Positions 1 to 8,330 of a stretch of 64,000 nucleotides of DNA are shown here, one piece after another. The stretch is from assembly GCF_018118585.1 (NCBI RefSeq), contig NZ_CP069421.1, positions 1,302,001-1,366,000 of the forward strand, given 5' to 3'. Origin of the DNA: Aristaeella lactis. GTDB taxonomy: Bacteria > Bacillota > Clostridia > Christensenellales > Aristaeellaceae. A model generated the notes under the pieces. That model saw only the letters and a program-made list of their open reading frames with translations, did not search any database and had not been told where the DNA came from. Each line of letters begins with the position of its first letter. Position 1 is the first letter of the stretch. The translations under genes and the position numbers were made by a program.

Positions 1-204
1 TGTAACCGCCGGCAGGTCCTTGTACTGCTCCAGGTAGGCAGTATAAGTGTTGCTCCGGCCGATACCGGTTACATCGGTGGACAGGTCGACGCCCTCGTAC
101 TTGCTCTTGAAATTGTTTTCGGAGCGGCTGAGCAGCCAGATTCCGCCAATCACAAGAACAGCGACAAGGACGCCGATGAGAATGTTCCGCCATTTCCTTG
201 ACAT
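1..204 (-). CDS. Membrane-anchored protein of unknown function, N-terminal part only
   Basis: Only the first 68 codons lie in the window; the gene runs off the left edge. The ATG follows GGGAGAG at good spacing. The product begins with a short basic stretch (MSRKWRN), then one hydrophobic segment at about residues 8-25, then a polar extracytoplasmic region starting SRSENNFKSKYEGVDLS. There is no lipobox cysteine, so it is probably held by an uncleaved signal anchor. Some clostridial extracellular solute-binding proteins have this kind of start, but 68 residues are too few to name a family. It has its own consensus promoter at 303-331. Confidence 0.6.
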   Translation of the reverse strand, partial: MSRKWRNILIGVLVAVLVIGGIWLLSRSENNFKSKYEGVDLSTDVTGIGRSNTYTAYLEQYKDLPAVT

Positions 205-302
205 GAGTTCATCTCTCCCAATCACGGCGTTGAGACGCCGCAAAAATCAAGTATCCGGGATTGTTAAATTGGTTGGAATTACACCAGAAATAAACCTTTT
301 TA

Positions 303-331
303 ATTATATAGATATTACTGTTGCATGTCAA
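303..331 (-). promoter_or_regulatory. Consensus promoter for the leftmost gene
   Basis: On the minus strand, TTGACA (326-331) and TATAAT (303-308) are separated by exactly 17 bases, a perfect match to the vegetative sigma consensus. The expected transcript has a leader of about 90 bases containing a small hairpin near 230-240. Confidence 0.85.
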
Positions 332-344
332 ATGTACGTACAAC

Positions 345-371
345 AAGGCGGTGCCATTTCGGCACCGCCTT
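345..371 (-). terminator. Terminator after pheST
   Basis: AAGGCGGTGCC and GGCACCGCCTT form a perfect 11-bp stem with a 5-base loop, 34 bases past the pheT stop. The following minus-strand bases are T-rich (TTGTTGT) rather than a pure T-run. Confidence 0.75.
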
Positions 372-404
372 CCGGAAATGTTTTCAGTGTTGAAAAACCT
401 ATGA

Positions 405-2813
405 TTATCTGATCTCAGCGCCCAGTTTGAACTTCAGGTTGCCAAGAATTTTTTTAATGTATTTATCAAGTTCTTCGGGCTGGAGGGGCTTGTCATCCGC
501 CTCAAAAGTGATCTTGAAGGCCATGCTCTTGCGGCCCTCACCGATCTGCTCGCCCCGGTAGATATCGAACAGCTCCACATCGCTGACCTTCGGGCAGGCC
601 CGGGCGATCTCGTGCATCAGGTCGCCGCAGGGCGTTTCCTCCGCAACGGTCAGTGCCAGGTCTCGTACGGCAGCCGGGAACGCGGACAGCGGACGGTAAC
701 GGAAGCTGGCGGCCATATGGCTCATCATGGTTCCGTAGTCGATCTCGCCCAGGAAGATCTTGTGGTTGGACTTGGCATCCTTGTGCAGCTTCAGTTCGCC
801 GGTTACTTCATTCGCCAGCTTGCCGAAGCAGCCGATCCGCTCCCCTTCGCAAAGGATGTAGGCGGCGATGCCGGGATGCAGCCACGGCACGTCCGTGGCG
901 CGTTCCACGTCGAACTTCAGGCCCAGCGCCTTCCCCAGGGCTTCCACCGTACCCTTGACGGTGAAGAAGTCTTCCTGCTCGCCGAAGGCGGCAAAGCCAA
1001 GGTGCGGCCGTTCGTCCGGCAGTTCCCCGCCCTCACGCGGGATATAGATATTGCTGATCTCGAAGATCCGGCCTTCGTTGTTGCCCTTCTTCAGGTTCTC
1101 CACAACCACGTTCATCAGGCTGGGTACCAGCAGGGGCCGCATGATGGCCAGGTTCGCGGAGATCGGGTTTTTGATCCGCAGCACATTCCGTTCCGGCGCG
1201 TCCTCCGGGATCCGCATGAAATCCAGGTCGCTGTCGGCATAGAAGGACAGCGTGTAGGCCTCGTGGTATCCCTGGCCGCACATGATGCGGCAGACCCGTT
1301 CCTTCCGCTGCTGTGCGGGAGTCTTTCCGCCGGTGGTCACGGTGGCGTTCTTCAGGAAGGTGGGGGTTACATGGTCATAACCGTACTCACGGATCACTTC
1401 CTCCGCCAGGTCCGGCTCACCGACCTCGATATCCTCACGGTACCGGGGCGCGGTTACATCCAGGGTGTCCCCGTCCTGCTTCACTTCAAAGCTCAGGTTC
1501 TTCAGGATCCGGAGCACGTCCTCCGCGGGCACCTCAATGCCCAGGATGTCGTTGATCCGCTTCAGGCTGGCAGTGAAACGCTTGCCGGTCCGCGGCGCGC
1601 CCGCGCTGCAGTCAAAGGCGCTGGAGGTGATCTCGCCGCAGCCCAGCTCCTGGATCAGGTGCAGGGCCCGGGCCATGCCCAGCTCCGTAATGTATTCGCT
1701 GATGCCCTTCTCAAACCGGGCGGAAGAATCGCTGCTCTGTCCGAGCGCGCGGGAGGTCCGGCGAACGTTGTCCCGGGCGAACTTCGCCGCTTCAAACAGC
1801 AGCTGGGTGGTGTTTTCCGTAATTTCGCTGTTCAGGCCGCCCATGATGCCCGCCAGGGCCACCGGACGGTTGCCGTCGCAGATCACCAGGTTTTCAGGCG
1901 TCAGGGTGAATTCCTTCTCATCCAGGGTCTGGATCTTCTCCCCGTCCTTTGCCCGGCGGACGATGATCCGGCGATCCTGCAGCTGGTCCATGTCAAAGGC
2001 ATGCATCGGCTGGCCGATCTCCAGCAGCACGTAGTTGGTGATATCCACCACGTTGGAAATGCTGCGCAGTCCGCACAGGGCCAGGTTGCGCTTCATCCAG
2101 CGGGGGCTCTCCCCTACGGTGATGTTCCGCACGCCGTGTCCCAGGTAACGGGGGCACAGATCCGGCGCTTCCACCGTGATATCTAGGCCCGGGAACTTGT
2201 AGTCGCTCACGGTGTAGTCCGTGGCGGGCATTTTCAGTTCCTTGCCCAGTGCCGCGGCAACCTCCCGGGCAATGCCGAGCACGCTCTGGCAGTCCGGACG
2301 GTTCGCCGTGATGGAAATGTCAAAGATATAATCGTTCATTCCGACCACTTCGCGGATATCGGTTCCGGGAACGGTATCCTTCGGCAGGTCCATCAGTCCG
2401 TAAACCTCCGCGCCGGGATACAGGTCATCGTTCAGGCCCAGTTCCTCACCGGAGCACAGCATGCCGTCGGAGGGAATGCCTTTCAGGGGCTTCGCCTTGA
2501 TAGTGATCCCGCCCGGCAGGGTAGAATTGTCCAGCGCGGCGGGCGTATGCATGCCGGCATATACGTTCGGGGCACCGGTCACGATCTGGATCGGGTTGCC
2601 GTAGGAACCGCAGTTCACCTGGCAGATCTGCAGGTGGGTTCCTTCCACCGGTTCGCAGGAGAGCACCTCGCCCACGACCACGCGGCTGACCTCCTTCCCC
2701 AGGTCGATCAGCTCCTCCACTTCAAATCCGCAGCCGAAGAGCTTCTCTTCCAGCTCCTCCGCCGTGATGTCAATATCCACATATTCCTTTAACCAGCTGT
2801 ACGGAACCTTCAT
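405..2813 (-). CDS. pheT: Phenylalanine--tRNA ligase, beta subunit
   Basis: PheT forms the alpha2-beta2 enzyme with PheS that charges tRNA-Phe; the beta chain holds the editing and tRNA-binding parts. The 802 residues match the usual length. In order I see the EMAP-like tRNA-binding domain (about 40-150, with VVVGEVLSCEPVEGTHLQIC), the B3/B4 editing region (about 210-385), B5 (about 405-475), the catalytic-like core, and a C-terminal FDX-ACB anticodon-binding domain (about 708-801). The start follows GGAGAG. It lies 119 bases after pheS in one operon; that gap holds an AATGAA-type satellite and part of an inverted repeat, but no clear terminator. Confidence 0.97.
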   Translation of the reverse strand: MKVPYSWLKEYVDIDITAEELEEKLFGCGFEVEELIDLGKEVSRVVVGEVLSCEPVEGTHLQICQVNCGSYGNPIQIVTGAPNVYAGMHTPAALDNSTLPGGITIKAKPLKGIPSDGMLCSGEELGLNDDLYPGAEVYGLMDLPKDTVPGTDIREVVGMNDYIFDISITANRPDCQSVLGIAREVAAALGKELKMPATDYTVSDYKFPGLDITVEAPDLCPRYLGHGVRNITVGESPRWMKRNLALCGLRSISNVVDITNYVLLEIGQPMHAFDMDQLQDRRIIVRRAKDGEKIQTLDEKEFTLTPENLVICDGNRPVALAGIMGGLNSEITENTTQLLFEAAKFARDNVRRTSRALGQSSDSSARFEKGISEYITELGMARALHLIQELGCGEITSSAFDCSAGAPRTGKRFTASLKRINDILGIEVPAEDVLRILKNLSFEVKQDGDTLDVTAPRYREDIEVGEPDLAEEVIREYGYDHVTPTFLKNATVTTGGKTPAQQRKERVCRIMCGQGYHEAYTLSFYADSDLDFMRIPEDAPERNVLRIKNPISANLAIMRPLLVPSLMNVVVENLKKGNNEGRIFEISNIYIPREGGELPDERPHLGFAAFGEQEDFFTVKGTVEALGKALGLKFDVERATDVPWLHPGIAAYILCEGERIGCFGKLANEVTGELKLHKDAKSNHKIFLGEIDYGTMMSHMAASFRYRPLSAFPAAVRDLALTVAEETPCGDLMHEIARACPKVSDVELFDIYRGEQIGEGRKSMAFKITFEADDKPLQPEELDKYIKKILGNLKFKLGAEIR

Positions 2814-2882
2814 TTTTTATCTCTCCTGCCCTGCATTTTCGCCTTTATCATGAGTATAAACCACTTTGGATTTACACTGTAT

Positions 2883-2948
2883 CATTTTTCATTCTTCATT
2901 CTTCATTCTTCATTGGCAATTCAAAGAATGAATCATTCTTTGAATTGC
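2883..2948. repeat. Inverted repeat over the pheS stop, fused to an AATGAA satellite
   Basis: GCAATTCAAAGAATG (2916-2930) and CATTCTTTGAATTGC (2934-2948) are perfect 15-base inverted copies. The pheS TGA stop (2933-2935) sits at the loop, so one arm is the last pheS codons and the other lies just beyond the stop. On the minus strand the arm runs straight into a tandem AATGAAG-like satellite (2883-2913). No T-run follows, so this is not a classical terminator. Confidence 0.85.
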
Positions 2949-3955
2949 TTCAGGAACTTCATGTCGTTCTCAAAGAACAGCCCGATATTGTTGATCCCGT
3001 ACTTCAGCATCGTGATCCGCTCAATACCGATACCGAACGCGATACCCGAGTATACGTTCGGGTCAATGCCGCAGTTCTCCAGCACATGGGGATGCACAAC
3101 GCCGCCGCCCAGCACCTCGATCCAGCCGGTGTGTTTGCACAGGCTGCAGCCCTTGCCGCCGCACTCGAAGCAGCTCACGTCCACTTCGACGCTGGGCTCA
3201 GTGAAGGGGAAATAGCTGGGACGCAGGCGGGTCCGCACATCCTTGTCAAAGATCTGCTGCACAAACTTGTCCAGCATGCCCTGCAGGTCGCAGAGCGTGA
3301 TCCCCTTGTCCACCACGAGGCCTTCCATCTGGTGGAACATGGGGGAATGGGTCGCGTCGCTGTCGGAGCGGAACACCCGTCCGGGCACCAGCACCTTGAT
3401 CGGCGGCTTCTCCATATCCATCACCCGGATCTGTCCGCCGCTGGTCTGTGTGCGCAGCAGCAGTTCATTGTCCAGGTAGAAGGTATCCTGCATATCCCGG
3501 GAGGGATGATCCTTCGGAACGTTCAGGCGGGTGAAGTTGTGATCGTCATCCTCGATTTCCGGACCTTCGAAGATCTCGAAGCCCATACCAGCGAAAACGT
3601 TGATCATCTCATTCTTCACCAGGGTCAGGGGATGCAGTCCGCCCAGCGGCTGCTCCTTGCCCGGCAGGGTGATATCCACCTGTTCCCGGCGGTTGCGGGC
3701 AGCGAGCTCCAGCTCATCCATCTTTGCGCTCAGGGCCTGGTACTTTTCTTCCACCAGCACCTTGAACTCATTGATCACCTTGCCCATGGCAGGACGGTCT
3801 TCCTTGGCCACCGCGCCCAGGCCCTTCATCAGGTCGGCGACAGCGCCTTTCTTGCCGAGAAACTCCTGCCAGAACTCAGCCAGCTTTTCCTTGGTGTCGA
3901 TCTGGCCGATCTTCTGTTCCATCTGTTCCCGCAGTGCCTTGATCCTCTGCTCCAT
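2933..3955 (-). CDS. pheS: Phenylalanine--tRNA ligase, alpha subunit
   Basis: PheS carries the class II catalytic site for Phe-AMP formation and transfer to tRNA-Phe. I place the start at 3955, giving 340 residues ([11 protein letters not shown]...), because GGGAG precedes it and family length fits. An in-frame ATG at 4069 would add 38 residues that read through a structured leader and look non-coding. The N-terminal 85 residues are a coiled coil. Motif 2 is seen in [17 protein letters not shown] and motif 3 in [14 protein letters not shown]. It is first in the pheST operon, with a promoter at 4078-4106. Confidence 0.96.
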   Translation of the reverse strand: MEQRIKALREQMEQKIGQIDTKEKLAEFWQEFLGKKGAVADLMKGLGAVAKEDRPAMGKVINEFKVLVEEKYQALSAKMDELELAARNRREQVDITLPGKEQPLGGLHPLTLVKNEMINVFAGMGFEIFEGPEIEDDDHNFTRLNVPKDHPSRDMQDTFYLDNELLLRTQTSGGQIRVMDMEKPPIKVLVPGRVFRSDSDATHSPMFHQMEGLVVDKGITLCDLQGMLDKFVQQIFDKDVRTRLRPSYFPFTEPSVEVDVSCFECGGKGCSLCKHTGWIEVLGGGVVHPHVLENCGIDPNVYSGIAFGIGIERITMLKYGINNIGLFFENDMKFLKQFKE

Positions 3956-3995
3956 GTGTTCCACTCCCGTATCTGAATGATATAAAACACAGACA

Positions 3996-4072
3996 TCATA
4001 ACTGTGAACGGTGTTTCTCCCGGCGAAGGGAAGAGAGCCTTCCGGCCGCTGTGATACACCGCTCACCATAAC
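3996..4072 (-). promoter_or_regulatory. Structured 5' leader of pheST
   Basis: The mRNA leader begins about 7 bases past the -10 box and can fold into a long hairpin. GTGAGCGGTGT pairs with ACACCGTTCAC (one G-U), enclosing a second stem built from GAAGG/CCTTC and CCGG/CCGG segments. I do not see the TGGNACCGCG T-box sequence or a Phe-rich leader peptide. It could be a protein-binding or mRNA-stability element; its role is unknown. Confidence 0.5.
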
Positions 4073-4077
4073 ATGTA

Positions 4078-4106
4078 ATTATGGATTATGAACAATGAAT
4101 TGTCAA
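4078..4106 (-). promoter_or_regulatory. pheST promoter
   Basis: TTGACA (4101-4106) and CATAAT (4078-4083) are 17 bases apart on the minus strand. The -35 box is perfect and the -10 has one mismatch. The boxes lie inside an AATTCATTG-type repeat-like stretch. Confidence 0.75.
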
Positions 4107-4221
4107 TTCTTTATTGTATTTCTTGGTTTTTTCAGTGCTCCCCTGCTCTGTAAAAAGGCAGTCTGCTTCCCCGTCCTTCCCGTTATTGACTTTATATCCT
4201 TCATCCTTCATATAAATCAGG

Positions 4222-4252
4222 AAAACTCCTGCGATCACATCGCAGGAGTTTT
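4222..4252 (-). terminator. dnaA terminator
   Basis: AAAACTCCTGCGAT and ATCGCAGGAGTTTT form a perfect 14-bp stem with a 3-base loop, 40 bases past the dnaA stop. The stem ends in a T-run on both strands. Between it and the stop lies an AATTCAG-type satellite (about 4257-4291). Confidence 0.9.
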
Positions 4253-4291
4253 ATCCTTCATTCTGCATTCTGAATTCTGAATTCTGAATTA

Positions 4292-5620
4292 TTATTGCGC
4301 GTTCTTCACCAGTGTTTTGATGTCTTCCACCACTGCCCGGATGTCGGTGTTCGCGGTCGTGTTCGCTTCCACCGTCTTGCAGCTGTGCAGAACCGTTGTG
4401 TGGTCCCGTCCGCCGAACACATTGCCGATCTGGGGCAGGCTCATGCCGGTCATTTCCCGGGTCAGGTACATGGCGATCTGCCGCGGCACGGTGATCTCCC
4501 GTTTCCGGGTGGGCCCGGTCAGGTCGTCCATCGTCAGGCCGTAATAGTCGCTGACGGTCTGCATGATCAGTTCCGCTGTGATCTGCTTATGCCTGCGGGA
4601 ATCAAAGATCTCCTTCAGGGCCCGCTCGCACAGGTCCACGGTGATCGGCTCCTTCACCAGCGTGGAGTAAGCCACCAGCCGGGTCAGGCACCCTTCCAGT
4701 TCACGGATATTGCTGTCGATCTTACCGGCGATCAGCTGAAGCACTTCATCCGGCACTTCGATATTCTCCTGCACGGTCTTTTCCCGCAGGATGGCCACGC
4801 GGGTATCCACGTCCGGACGCTGGATGTCCGCCACCAGGCCCCACTCGAACCGGCTGCACAGCCGTTCCTCCAGGCGCTGGATATCCTTCGGCGGCTTATC
4901 GCTTGTCAGGATGATCTGCTTGTTCTCGTTATGCAGTTCATTGAAGGTGTTGAAGAACTCCTGCTGGGTACTTTCACGGCCGGCGATAAACTGGATATCG
5001 TCCACCATCAGCACGTCCACCTTCCGTATCTTTTCCCGGAATTCGTAGGTCTTCTTCATCTGGATGGCGCTGATCAGTTCATTGGTGAAGTTCTCGCTGG
5101 TCATGTACAGGATCTTCTTCTGGGGATCCGCCTGGTGGATGAAATGGCCGATGGCCTGCATCAGGTGGGTTTTGCCCAGTCCCACACCGCCGTAGATAAA
5201 CAGCGGGTTATAGGCTTCGGCAGGGCTTTCCGCTACGGCCAGCGCGGCCGCGTGGGCAAAACGGTTGCCGTTGCCCACAACAAAGCTCTCGAAGGTATAC
5301 TTCGGATTCAGGTGGGGATCGGTATCGTCAGGAGTCTTCTCCGTGTCGCCTGTGTCCAGTTTGGCCTTCATCTCTTCCTTGTTCAGCAGCACGATCCGGA
5401 CAGGTTTGCCCGCCACTTCACCCAGTTTCTTCTCGATCAGGGCGGCATACTTGTTCTGGATCATGGAGATCATGCGTTCCATTTTGACCGTGATGAACAG
5501 GGTATCATCCTCCAGCAGTCCGGGAACCATGTTGCCGTCGATCCACGTGTTGTAAGACACGAAGTTCATTTCCCGCGACAGCAGGGCACAGGTCTGCTCC
5601 CAGAGCGACTCCATATTCAT
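4292..5620 (-). CDS. dnaA: Chromosomal replication initiator DnaA
   Basis: DnaA binds 9-base boxes at oriC, melts the origin and loads helicase. The 442-residue product has domain I (about 1-75), a short linker, the AAA+ domain with Walker A YGGVGLGKTHLM and Walker B VLMVDDIQFI, and the C-terminal DNA-binding domain with the signature GGRDHTTVLHSC. An ATG after GGAG gives MNMESLWEQ; the second ATG two codons on is also possible. No dnaN, recF, gyrB or rpmH is next to it, unlike the usual order. Three TTATCCACA boxes lie 100-200 bases upstream, so autoregulation is likely. Confidence 0.98.
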   Translation of the reverse strand: MNMESLWEQTCALLSREMNFVSYNTWIDGNMVPGLLEDDTLFITVKMERMISMIQNKYAALIEKKLGEVAGKPVRIVLLNKEEMKAKLDTGDTEKTPDDTDPHLNPKYTFESFVVGNGNRFAHAAALAVAESPAEAYNPLFIYGGVGLGKTHLMQAIGHFIHQADPQKKILYMTSENFTNELISAIQMKKTYEFREKIRKVDVLMVDDIQFIAGRESTQQEFFNTFNELHNENKQIILTSDKPPKDIQRLEERLCSRFEWGLVADIQRPDVDTRVAILREKTVQENIEVPDEVLQLIAGKIDSNIRELEGCLTRLVAYSTLVKEPITVDLCERALKEIFDSRRHKQITAELIMQTVSDYYGLTMDDLTGPTRKREITVPRQIAMYLTREMTGMSLPQIGNVFGGRDHTTVLHSCKTVEANTTANTDIRAVVEDIKTLVKNAQ

Positions 5621-5699
5621 CAGTCATTCTCCATTCATCTGTTTATAAAACGCATACGCGATCATATACTTTACACTTGTTACAAAAGGCGGCGAAAAA

Positions 5700-5967
5700 A
5701 GCGCACGAGAGATCGTGAGCTGTGGATAACCGGGCTGTGGATAACTCGCCTTTTGCAAACCGGCCCGACTATCATAACAAAAACATTATGGAATATCAAG
5801 GGTCTTGCCCTGTGGATAAAAATATTGAAATTTAAGGATTCCTTCATTTGTTCAGTCAAGGTTTTGTGCCCGTCCGGCCTTATGCCACAAGATTTATGGT
5901 CTGAAAAATTTATTTGTATCGTTTTTTTATTGTTTTATGTATTCCCTGATAAATTCAACTTGAAAAG
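5700..5967. other. DnaA-box cluster and AT-rich stretch, possible oriC
   Basis: Three exact TTATCCACA boxes, all on the minus strand, lie at 5721-5729, 5736-5744 and 5811-5819. An AT-rich stretch follows (about 5820-5967), suitable as an unwinding element. This is what an origin next to dnaA looks like. Against it, the rRNA operon and most genes to the right point back toward this site, which would make them head-on to replication. Confidence 0.6.
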
Positions 5968-5996
5968 TTAACAATTTCTTCATTTTATGATATGAT
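5968..5996 (+). promoter_or_regulatory. Promoter of the gene at 6039
   Basis: TTAACA (5968-5973) and TATGAT (5991-5996) with a 17-base spacer, one mismatch in each box. It fits a start 40 bases further on. Confidence 0.6.
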
Positions 5997-6038
5997 ACGG
6001 AGTACATAATATAGGAAATCATGGACGGAGGAATGGGC

Positions 6039-6545
6039 ATGATCGAGGCCTGGCATGTGAGGGAAGCCCTGCGTTTCCGCTTTGGCTCCGCTCTGGTGGA
6101 TATTCCCGGGATCTGGGACCGGGCAGCCAAAGTTCTGCAGGCTTACGCGCCGTATAAGGATACCTTTGCCGACCTGGCTGTCCGCCTGGAAGATGTCCTC
6201 TTCAATACCGTCTATGAGCAGCTGGGCCCGTCCATGGGTGTGGAAATGGATGACGGTTCCCTCCGCCGGATCCGCTCCGCTGAACTGAAGGACGCCGCCG
6301 ATGATGTGATGGGCGTTCTTTTTGATCAGCTGAAGGTTTACTCCGTTACCTATGAATCCCTCCATCAGTACTGTATCGACACCGGTTCCTTCTCCGCCAT
6401 GCGCGTGCTTTACACAAAATACGCGGATTTCATGCCGGCCGCAGAGCGGAAGATCATCGCCAGGATCATCCGGGATAACCGTCCCCGCTCCGTCTGGGAA
6501 AACTGGCTCGATCCCGAAGACATCCCCCCTCTCCCTCCCCGGTAA
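6039..6545 (+). CDS. Protein of unknown function
   Basis: I do not recognise this 168-residue soluble protein. GGAGG at 6027-6031 points to the ATG at 6039 (MIEAWHVREALRF); an upstream in-frame ATG at 6021 precedes the GGAGG and is unlikely. The sequence is rich in helix-forming residues, has no signal peptide, no membrane segment and no cysteine pair, and ends in a Pro-rich tail (EDIPPLPPR). It sits just across the DnaA-box region from dnaA and starts a rightward run of genes. An AATGAA-type satellite follows the stop (6552-6590). Confidence 0.75.
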   Translation: MIEAWHVREALRFRFGSALVDIPGIWDRAAKVLQAYAPYKDTFADLAVRLEDVLFNTVYEQLGPSMGVEMDDGSLRRIRSAELKDAADDVMGVLFDQLKVYSVTYESLHQYCIDTGSFSAMRVLYTKYADFMPAAERKIIARIIRDNRPRSVWENWLDPEDIPPLPPR

Positions 6546-6605
6546 AAACACTTAATTGTTCATTTTTCATTGTTCATTGTTCATTCGCACATTACGAGGT
6601 ACCTT

Positions 6606-7493
6606 ATGAAAAGACTTCTTTGCCTTATACTCCTCCTCATTTCCCTCCCTGTCCTGGCCTCCGCGGAAACGCTTGTCACAAGCTTTTATCCCGTCTGGAT
6701 CCTGACTCTGAACCTGACGGATGGGATTGAAGGTCTTGATGTTGTCAACATGGCGGAGCCCACAACAGGCTGTCTCCATGACTATACCCTCCAGAATTCA
6801 GATATGGTCACCCTGTCCAAAGCGGATGCCCTGCTGGTGAACGGTGCGGGAATGGAATCCTTCCTGCCTGTCGTCACCGGCGCTTATCCGGACCTTCCTG
6901 TCATCGATGCCACCGACGGCCTGCCTTTCATCGGCGAATCGGATATCGTGGAAATCGGTGAGGCTGAAGAAGGCGAAGCCGTCAACTCCCACCTCTGGCT
7001 GGATCCGCAGCGTGCTGCCGGCATGGCCGCCAACCTGGCGGAAGGTCTGGTGAAGCTCCTGCCGGACCGGGAGCAGCAGATCCTGGATAACCTGGAAAAG
7101 TTCAGCGAACGTCTCAAAGCGCTGGACGAAACCGTCCGGGAGGAAACCGCGGGCATTGACCGGAAGGTAATCATCTTCCATGAGGCTCTCCCCTATTTTG
7201 CCGAAGCCTGCGGCCTGACTCCCGCAGCCATCGTCAACAAGGAACCGGAAGATAGCCTGCCCACCGCCCAGCTTGTCACCGTGACAAAGCTGATCCGTTC
7301 CGAAGAAAAGATGCCCCTGATCCTGAAATCGGCCGAAGAGGATCCTTCGGTAAACACCCTGGTCAATGAAACCGGCATCCCGGTCTGCGAGCTGGATCCC
7401 ATGACCTCCGGCCCGGACAATCCGCCCCTGGATTACTATGAAGCCATTATGATGCAGAACGTACAAACCCTTTTAAACGCAATAGCTCAGTAA
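6606..7493 (+). CDS. Metal ABC transporter substrate-binding protein (ZnuA/TroA-like)
   Basis: This looks like a periplasmic-type binding protein for Zn or Mn. The start at 6606 follows GAGG and gives 295 residues with a clear signal peptide (KRLLCLILLLISLPVLASA). Likely metal ligands sit in CLHDYTLQ, NSHLWLDPQ and IFHEALPYF, the places where the family keeps histidines. There is no lipobox cysteine, so anchoring in a Gram-positive type cell is unclear. No permease or ATPase gene is nearby, so it must work with a distant transporter or act alone. An AATTCAG-type satellite (7503-7536) separates it from the next gene. Confidence 0.85.
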   Translation: MKRLLCLILLLISLPVLASAETLVTSFYPVWILTLNLTDGIEGLDVVNMAEPTTGCLHDYTLQNSDMVTLSKADALLVNGAGMESFLPVVTGAYPDLPVIDATDGLPFIGESDIVEIGEAEEGEAVNSHLWLDPQRAAGMAANLAEGLVKLLPDREQQILDNLEKFSERLKALDETVREETAGIDRKVIIFHEALPYFAEACGLTPAAIVNKEPEDSLPTAQLVTVTKLIRSEEKMPLILKSAEEDPSVNTLVNETGIPVCELDPMTSGPDNPPLDYYEAIMMQNVQTLLNAIAQ

Positions 7494-7550
7494 AACTCTT
7501 TATAATTCTGAATTCTTAATTCTGAATTCTGAATTAAGAAAGGATCATCT

Positions 7551-8330
7551 ATGTTCAGCGTGAGCCCGGATATCTATGAGGTTCTTTCCGTTGCTTCACG
7601 CTGGATTTTTGCCTTTTTTGCCCTCATGCTGCTCGTTTTTGCCCTTGTCTGGCATCATGCCGAGCGGAAAGAGCGCAAAGAACGTTTCAAAAACCTGCCG
7701 GGCGCCGGCACTGTGGGAGAACTGATCGTCCTCTCCGGCAGTGATGAGCTGGCCGAAGGAACCTGGTTCCCGGTTCCGCGGGAAGGCGTTCTCGGCTCCC
7801 TTCGTTCCTGTGACCTGGTAATCCCCTGCCCCGGCGTCAGTTCCCAGCATCTTGATTTTTCCTGGCAGGACGGTTCCGGCCTCTTGATCCGTCCCCGTGT
7901 CGGCTGTGAAGCCCTGATCGACGGAACGCCTGTCACCCGTCGTTTCGGCACACAGGATAAGCCGCTGCTGCACGGTTCTGTGCTGCAGGTGGGCACCGCT
8001 GCACTCCGCCTACAGCTGTATGCGGCCCTTTCTCATACCAACCGTACATTTACCCCGCCCGTTCCCTTCCAGGGACCGGAGACCGGTTATGGTACGCCGC
8101 AGGCCCAGCCACCGGTGCAGTATCCTGCCGCGGCAATGCAGCCCTGGGCTGTTCAGCCCATGCAGGCGCCGGTCCCGCAGGAACCTCCGGAGTATGTTGA
8201 AACCATTCAGTATATGCCGGAGCCCGTACAGGCAGCGCCGGAACCTGTTCCGCCTGAACCGCAGCAGCCCGCCCCCGCGCGTCCCCGCCGGAGCCGCAGT
8301 GAGCGCTGGAAGGAGGACTGGAGCGAATGA
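7551..8330 (+). CDS. Membrane-anchored FHA-domain protein
   Basis: The 259 residues contain one N-terminal membrane segment (about 15-35), a forkhead-associated domain (about 55-165, with LGSLRSCDLVI and SSQHLDF, the GS..S and SxxH positions), then a long Pro/Gln-rich tail ending in basic Arg residues. FHA domains bind phosphothreonine, usually on targets of Ser/Thr kinases; no kinase is in this window. The gene overlaps the next one by 4 bases (ATGA), so they are co-translated. That partner resembles an FtsW/RodA protein, which suggests a role in cell-wall synthesis or division. RBS AAAGGA precedes the ATG. Confidence 0.88.
   Translation: MFSVSPDIYEVLSVASRWIFAFFALMLLVFALVWHHAERKERKERFKNLPGAGTVGELIVLSGSDELAEGTWFPVPREGVLGSLRSCDLVIPCPGVSSQHLDFSWQDGSGLLIRPRVGCEALIDGTPVTRRFGTQDKPLLHGSVLQVGTAALRLQLYAALSHTNRTFTPPVPFQGPETGYGTPQAQPPVQYPAAAMQPWAVQPMQAPVPQEPPEYVETIQYMPEPVQAAPEPVPPEPQQPAPARPRRSRSERWKEDWSE

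Noticed and set aside
612-2186. Long plus-strand open frame opposite pheT
   Set aside because: It mirrors pheT codons on the other strand, has no ribosome site and its protein is low-complexity His/Gln/Arg-rich. Similar long antisense frames opposite dnaA, metG, lon and ftsZ were rejected for the same reason.
3956-4069. N-terminal extension of PheS from the ATG at 4069
   Set aside because: It would translate through the leader hairpin, has no ribosome site, and family members start where the coiled coil begins.
3956-4077. T-box riboswitch upstream of pheS
   Set aside because: The conserved TGGNACCGCG side and a specifier loop are missing.
4085-4106. Second -10 box 10 bases from the pheST -35
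   Set aside because: CATAAT also occurs at 4085-4090, but a 10-base spacer is too short; the copy at 17 bases fits.
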